Source of the DNA: Lichenostomus cassidix
Taxonomy: Eukaryota > Chordata > Aves > Passeriformes > Meliphagidae
Reading direction: 5' to 3'
Length of the DNA: 64,000 nucleotides
NCBI GenBank assembly: GCA_008360975.2
Contig: CM039211.1
Location: forward strand, 24,546,558-24,610,557
Made by a program: the position numbers and the translations under genes. Shown piece by piece: positions 60,801-64,000 of the stretch; the first letter of the stretch is position 1, and every line of letters begins with the position of its first letter. The notes beneath the pieces are model-generated. The model had not been told where the DNA came from. It worked only from the letters and a program-made list of their open reading frames with translations, and searched no databases.

Positions 60801-63043
60801 TTTGAGCATTTAGATGGAAGGTAGAGGGAAGAGACTTGAATCAGCAGGAGCCAGCAGGCTGATGAAATCAGGATCTTCTGTTAGAAATTATATCATTAAA
60901 TTTTTTCTAACAATACTGCTGGTGCCTTGCTCCCATCTGCTTTTGAAGCCTATCCTAAATCTTCACATTCTTCCTTTGTAAACCTATTCTTCTCTTTGGT
61001 CTCCATGTACTGACCTATTTCTATGTGGTATTTTTAACAGTTCATTTCCCTACAATCTATTCCCTGCCTCATGTTCACTTTAGTTAACCCAAAATACCAG
61101 CCTAAAATATTGCGAACATCACAGAGCATTCTGTCAGACTCTCTTGTCAAACTTCTTCTGGCTGAAAGAGTCCAGACATATATGAATGTGGATGGGGTTT
61201 GAGTCCATAAATAAACAATTAACCTAACAAATATTTTTTTTACCCATCTCTTTCTAATAGTTTAAGAACGTATTTTCATCCTTTTTTGAACAGTTTTACA
61301 TTTGAAATATGTAGACAAATAAAGTAGCTAGCCTATTCCTGCTTCTGTTCTCAGCTGTAAAAAGGACAGAAATTTCCTCGCTTTGCACTTAACAGCTAAT
61401 CCAAAATTTGTCACCCTGATTTAGAGCTGGCAGGAAATTGTGTTTCTGCATGTTTGATGTTATATTCAAGGTAGATTATCTTAGACACTGTTAAAAATAT
61501 TAATCTGCACTGTCTTGCATTGCATTGTCTTCACACAGGGTGTATAAAAACATGGTTCCGTATTGAAATGTTTTTGAAATCCCATGTTTTTTCTCTCACT
61601 CTTCAGAAACTCTTTGTGACATAGGTGGTTATGCTCTTTATCAGAAAGGCCCGAGCATGAAGTCTTCACTGGAGTTTTGTTTCGGTACTTTGGCGCACAC
61701 AATACTATGTCAGTGGATCCACAATTAAACTGTGTAATGAGCTTTCAAGTGTAGCTCAGGGGTGGGTGACTGTAAAAACGACTGGGCAGGTGGTTTCTAC
61801 CAGGAAAACATTTGAGAACTCAGCACTACCTGTAACTCATGCTCTTGGATGAGGAATAGCTCCAAATTCTGAGCAACTACGAACTCTGTACACGCAGCTG
61901 CAATTTACCTTAAGTGGTGATTCACAAAGATCTCCGGATGGTGTAATTTCAAGAGACATTTCTGACAGGTATCCCCTCAGTCTTTGAGGGAGATAAAAGA
62001 TACACTGTCATAAATGTTTGTTGTTTTGCAAAGGACATCAAGATTCTACTCCAGTGCAGGATCCCAAATTCCTGCAGAGAAAGGATATGAGGCTAATGCT
62101 GAACATACTTCTGTGTCTATATGATTCAAAAGGAAAAAATATGTTGCTCAAATCTAATGATTATATAGCAACATGATTCTTTAAATACTTAGCTTGTTGG
62201 TTATATTACATAATTTCTTCTACAAATATATTAACCTCATATGACAGAAGTAGAAATATTTTTCTAAAATCAGACTTCTAAAAAGTCTGTCAGAGAAAGC
62301 TATGAGGAAGTTCCCCCACAGGACTTTGAGTTGTGTCTCATACAGTAAGACCAGCAGCAAGACCAGCCTAGTAACCCAATATGAAAATTGTACTAACTGC
62401 TCCAGGACACTTCAGACCATGCTTTATTTACAGCAATTGTCAGTCTGGAAGAGCTAAGCAGAAACCTTTGGCAAATTGCACAGTCTTCAGAAAAGAATAA
62501 TAATTGACAATTGTCATCCTCGATGAAATGATTTAGAGTTTAAATATTCATTCTCTTCTGCAGCAGCCACTGATCAAAGTGACTCAACTGTCCTGCACCA
62601 TCCTTACATAGGGTAGAGCCCAGACTGTGTTTCTCATTGTTTCATCATTATGAACTTCATGACACTACTGTAGACAAAGTTTTGAATAATGTGTTTTGAC
62701 AAAACATGAAGAAAATAAAGGCTGATGCACTTTGCTCAAGAAAGTGGAATTTATGTTCAGGATAACCTTAGGGAAACAGGAGACCTCAGTGAAAGCTACA
62801 GCTCTGACAATGACCTGAGCTGACTTGGCCATCTATCCTTTCTGGGTCATACTCATGTGAAAGGCAGAGACAACTCTGAAATCTGCTGAAGAACCACCCA
62901 GCAAGAGACTGTACACACCCAAATTCCTCACATCTACTGTGTGTCAGCCTGTTCTGCAAAGAGAGCCAACAGCAAACGAGACTGAAAAGGACTTTGACTT
63001 GACTGAGCACCTTGTTGGTCAAAACTTGTGTCCCATTCTGATA
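57899..63043. other. Unique AT-rich non-coding sequence
   Basis: No gene or classified repeat was recognised. A (TAA)n microsatellite lies at 60674-60689. Open frames are short and on both strands. Confidence 0.55.
60674..60689. repeat. (TAA)n microsatellite
   Basis: Five consecutive TAA units in AT-rich sequence. Confidence 0.85.
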
Positions 63044-63125
63044 GAGGAAGGTGTCCCTGCCCACGGCATGGGGCTGGAATTAAGTGACCTTTAAGTTCTC
63101 TTCCAACCCAGACCATCCTATGAAG
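63044..63125 (+). mobile_element. CR1 LINE 3'-end fragment
   Basis: GAGGAAGGTGTCCCTGCCCA, then CATGGGGCTGGAATTAAGTG, ACCTTTAAGTTCTCTTCCAACCC and CCATCCTATGAAG. This is the sense CR1 3' untranslated region ending at the terminal ATTCTATG-type repeat. It is strongly 5'-truncated and non-coding. Confidence 0.88.
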
Positions 63126-64000
63126 CTCTGAGTACCACTTCCACTATTGCTGTCTTTAGCTGGAACAGATTCTTAACTACTGTCTTGGTGGCTTAGTAAT
63201 GTGGATTGGGAAAAATAGGGATATTTGTGAATAATACTTATATCCCAAACCACTTAGAAATCTGTTGAAAGGCTTTAGATAGAAAATGAACTTCATTTTC
63301 GTGATTTAAAGGTCTGATCTCAAGTGCAAAACGATAAATAATATGCCAAATCTGGAAAGTTTTGAAATATACAAAAAAGAAAAAAAGTAAATATTCCCCA
63401 TGCCTCAGGGGTAGAATGCTTGGCAATTATTTGCTCTAGCAACTTTTTTAGTAGAACATGGAAATACAGCTATTCAAATATTCTCTTTAGCTGAGAGATA
63501 GCAGAGACCAACCTGTAAGAAAAAGTCCAGGGACAACAGAAAATTGTCCTTACTCAAGGGAAACTGGATTTGTTTTAAGTGTTTTCTGTAACAGAATTTT
63601 TGCAAGAGTTCAGTGTAAGTACTTAGTAAACAAGGGAAAGGCATTAGCTTATGAGAACTATTTTTTTCCCAGAAGATATGACTGTTGTGATTTAAGTCAG
63701 ATTTCTTCAACAGAAAGTAACTTGTATTTGTGGGGAAAATAAATTTCTGACCTCATATATTCTAGTTAACAGGACTACGTATTTTCCACAGTAGGATGTT
63801 TCATGCCTGTAGTGTGGCTCTGGATCATCACCTCCTGCTCCAGACCAAAGTTAACCTCAGATCTGGTTGTGTTCAGAAAAGAGGGTGAACTTTCATCTTT
63901 TCCACCAGTCGCATACACCTCGTGATGAAATTGAGTGCAATTTTCCAAGCAGTATCCATCTGGAAACAAGGCCACTTGGCTATAACTGTTCATTATGCAG
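63126..64000. other. Unique AT-rich non-coding sequence
   Basis: No gene or classified repeat was recognised up to the window edge. Confidence 0.5.

Overview
The window looks like nuclear DNA from a bird. It holds several truncated CR1 (chicken repeat 1) LINE copies with the typical ATTCTATG-type 3' repeats and recognisable ORF2 remnants. It also holds several bird-type endogenous-retrovirus LTRs without internal genes, AT-rich unique sequence, A/T homopolymers and an expanded pyrimidine microsatellite. Nothing looks bacterial, viral or plasmid-like: there are no operons, ribosome binding sites, CRISPR arrays or rRNA, and I recognised no tRNA. I cannot name the species.

No protein-coding host gene can be supported. 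The open frames are short and scattered on both strands. The longest ones lie in low-complexity repeats or LTRs, or open only from a non-ATG codon. The window is best read as intergenic or deep intronic sequence, possibly with isolated exons or regulatory elements that cannot be proven from sequence alone.

Layout: 1-16.8 kb is mostly unique sequence with a short CR1 3' tail (about 3.95 kb) and an eroded CR1 ORF2 fragment (10.7-11.2 kb). A CR1 scrap lies at 16.86 kb. At 18.38-20.59 kb one LTR is interrupted near its 3' end by a second, inverted copy of the same family, flanked by a perfect 5-bp duplication (GTGGG). A different solo LTR, with paired GC boxes, TATA box, poly(A) signal and a threefold U3 motif, lies at about 23.41-24.04 kb. 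CR1 and LTR fragments follow at 29.5 and 31.2 kb, a candidate conserved non-coding element at about 33.2-33.7 kb, and an ancient LINE/SINE-like tail at 36.4 kb. A CR1 copy at 39.93-41.53 kb is split by a 545-bp insertion, and another long CR1 copy lies at 46.93-47.83 kb. A (CCTTT)n to (CCCCTT)n tract of about 450 bp occupies 55.19-55.63 kb. A nearly complete antisense solo LTR lies at 57.37-57.90 kb and a CR1 3' end at 63.04-63.13 kb.

The main story is transposon stratigraphy: repeats inserted into repeats, with target duplications and regulatory signals still visible. No new multi-gene system was found. Family assignments come from recalled bird repeat consensus sequences, not from a database search.
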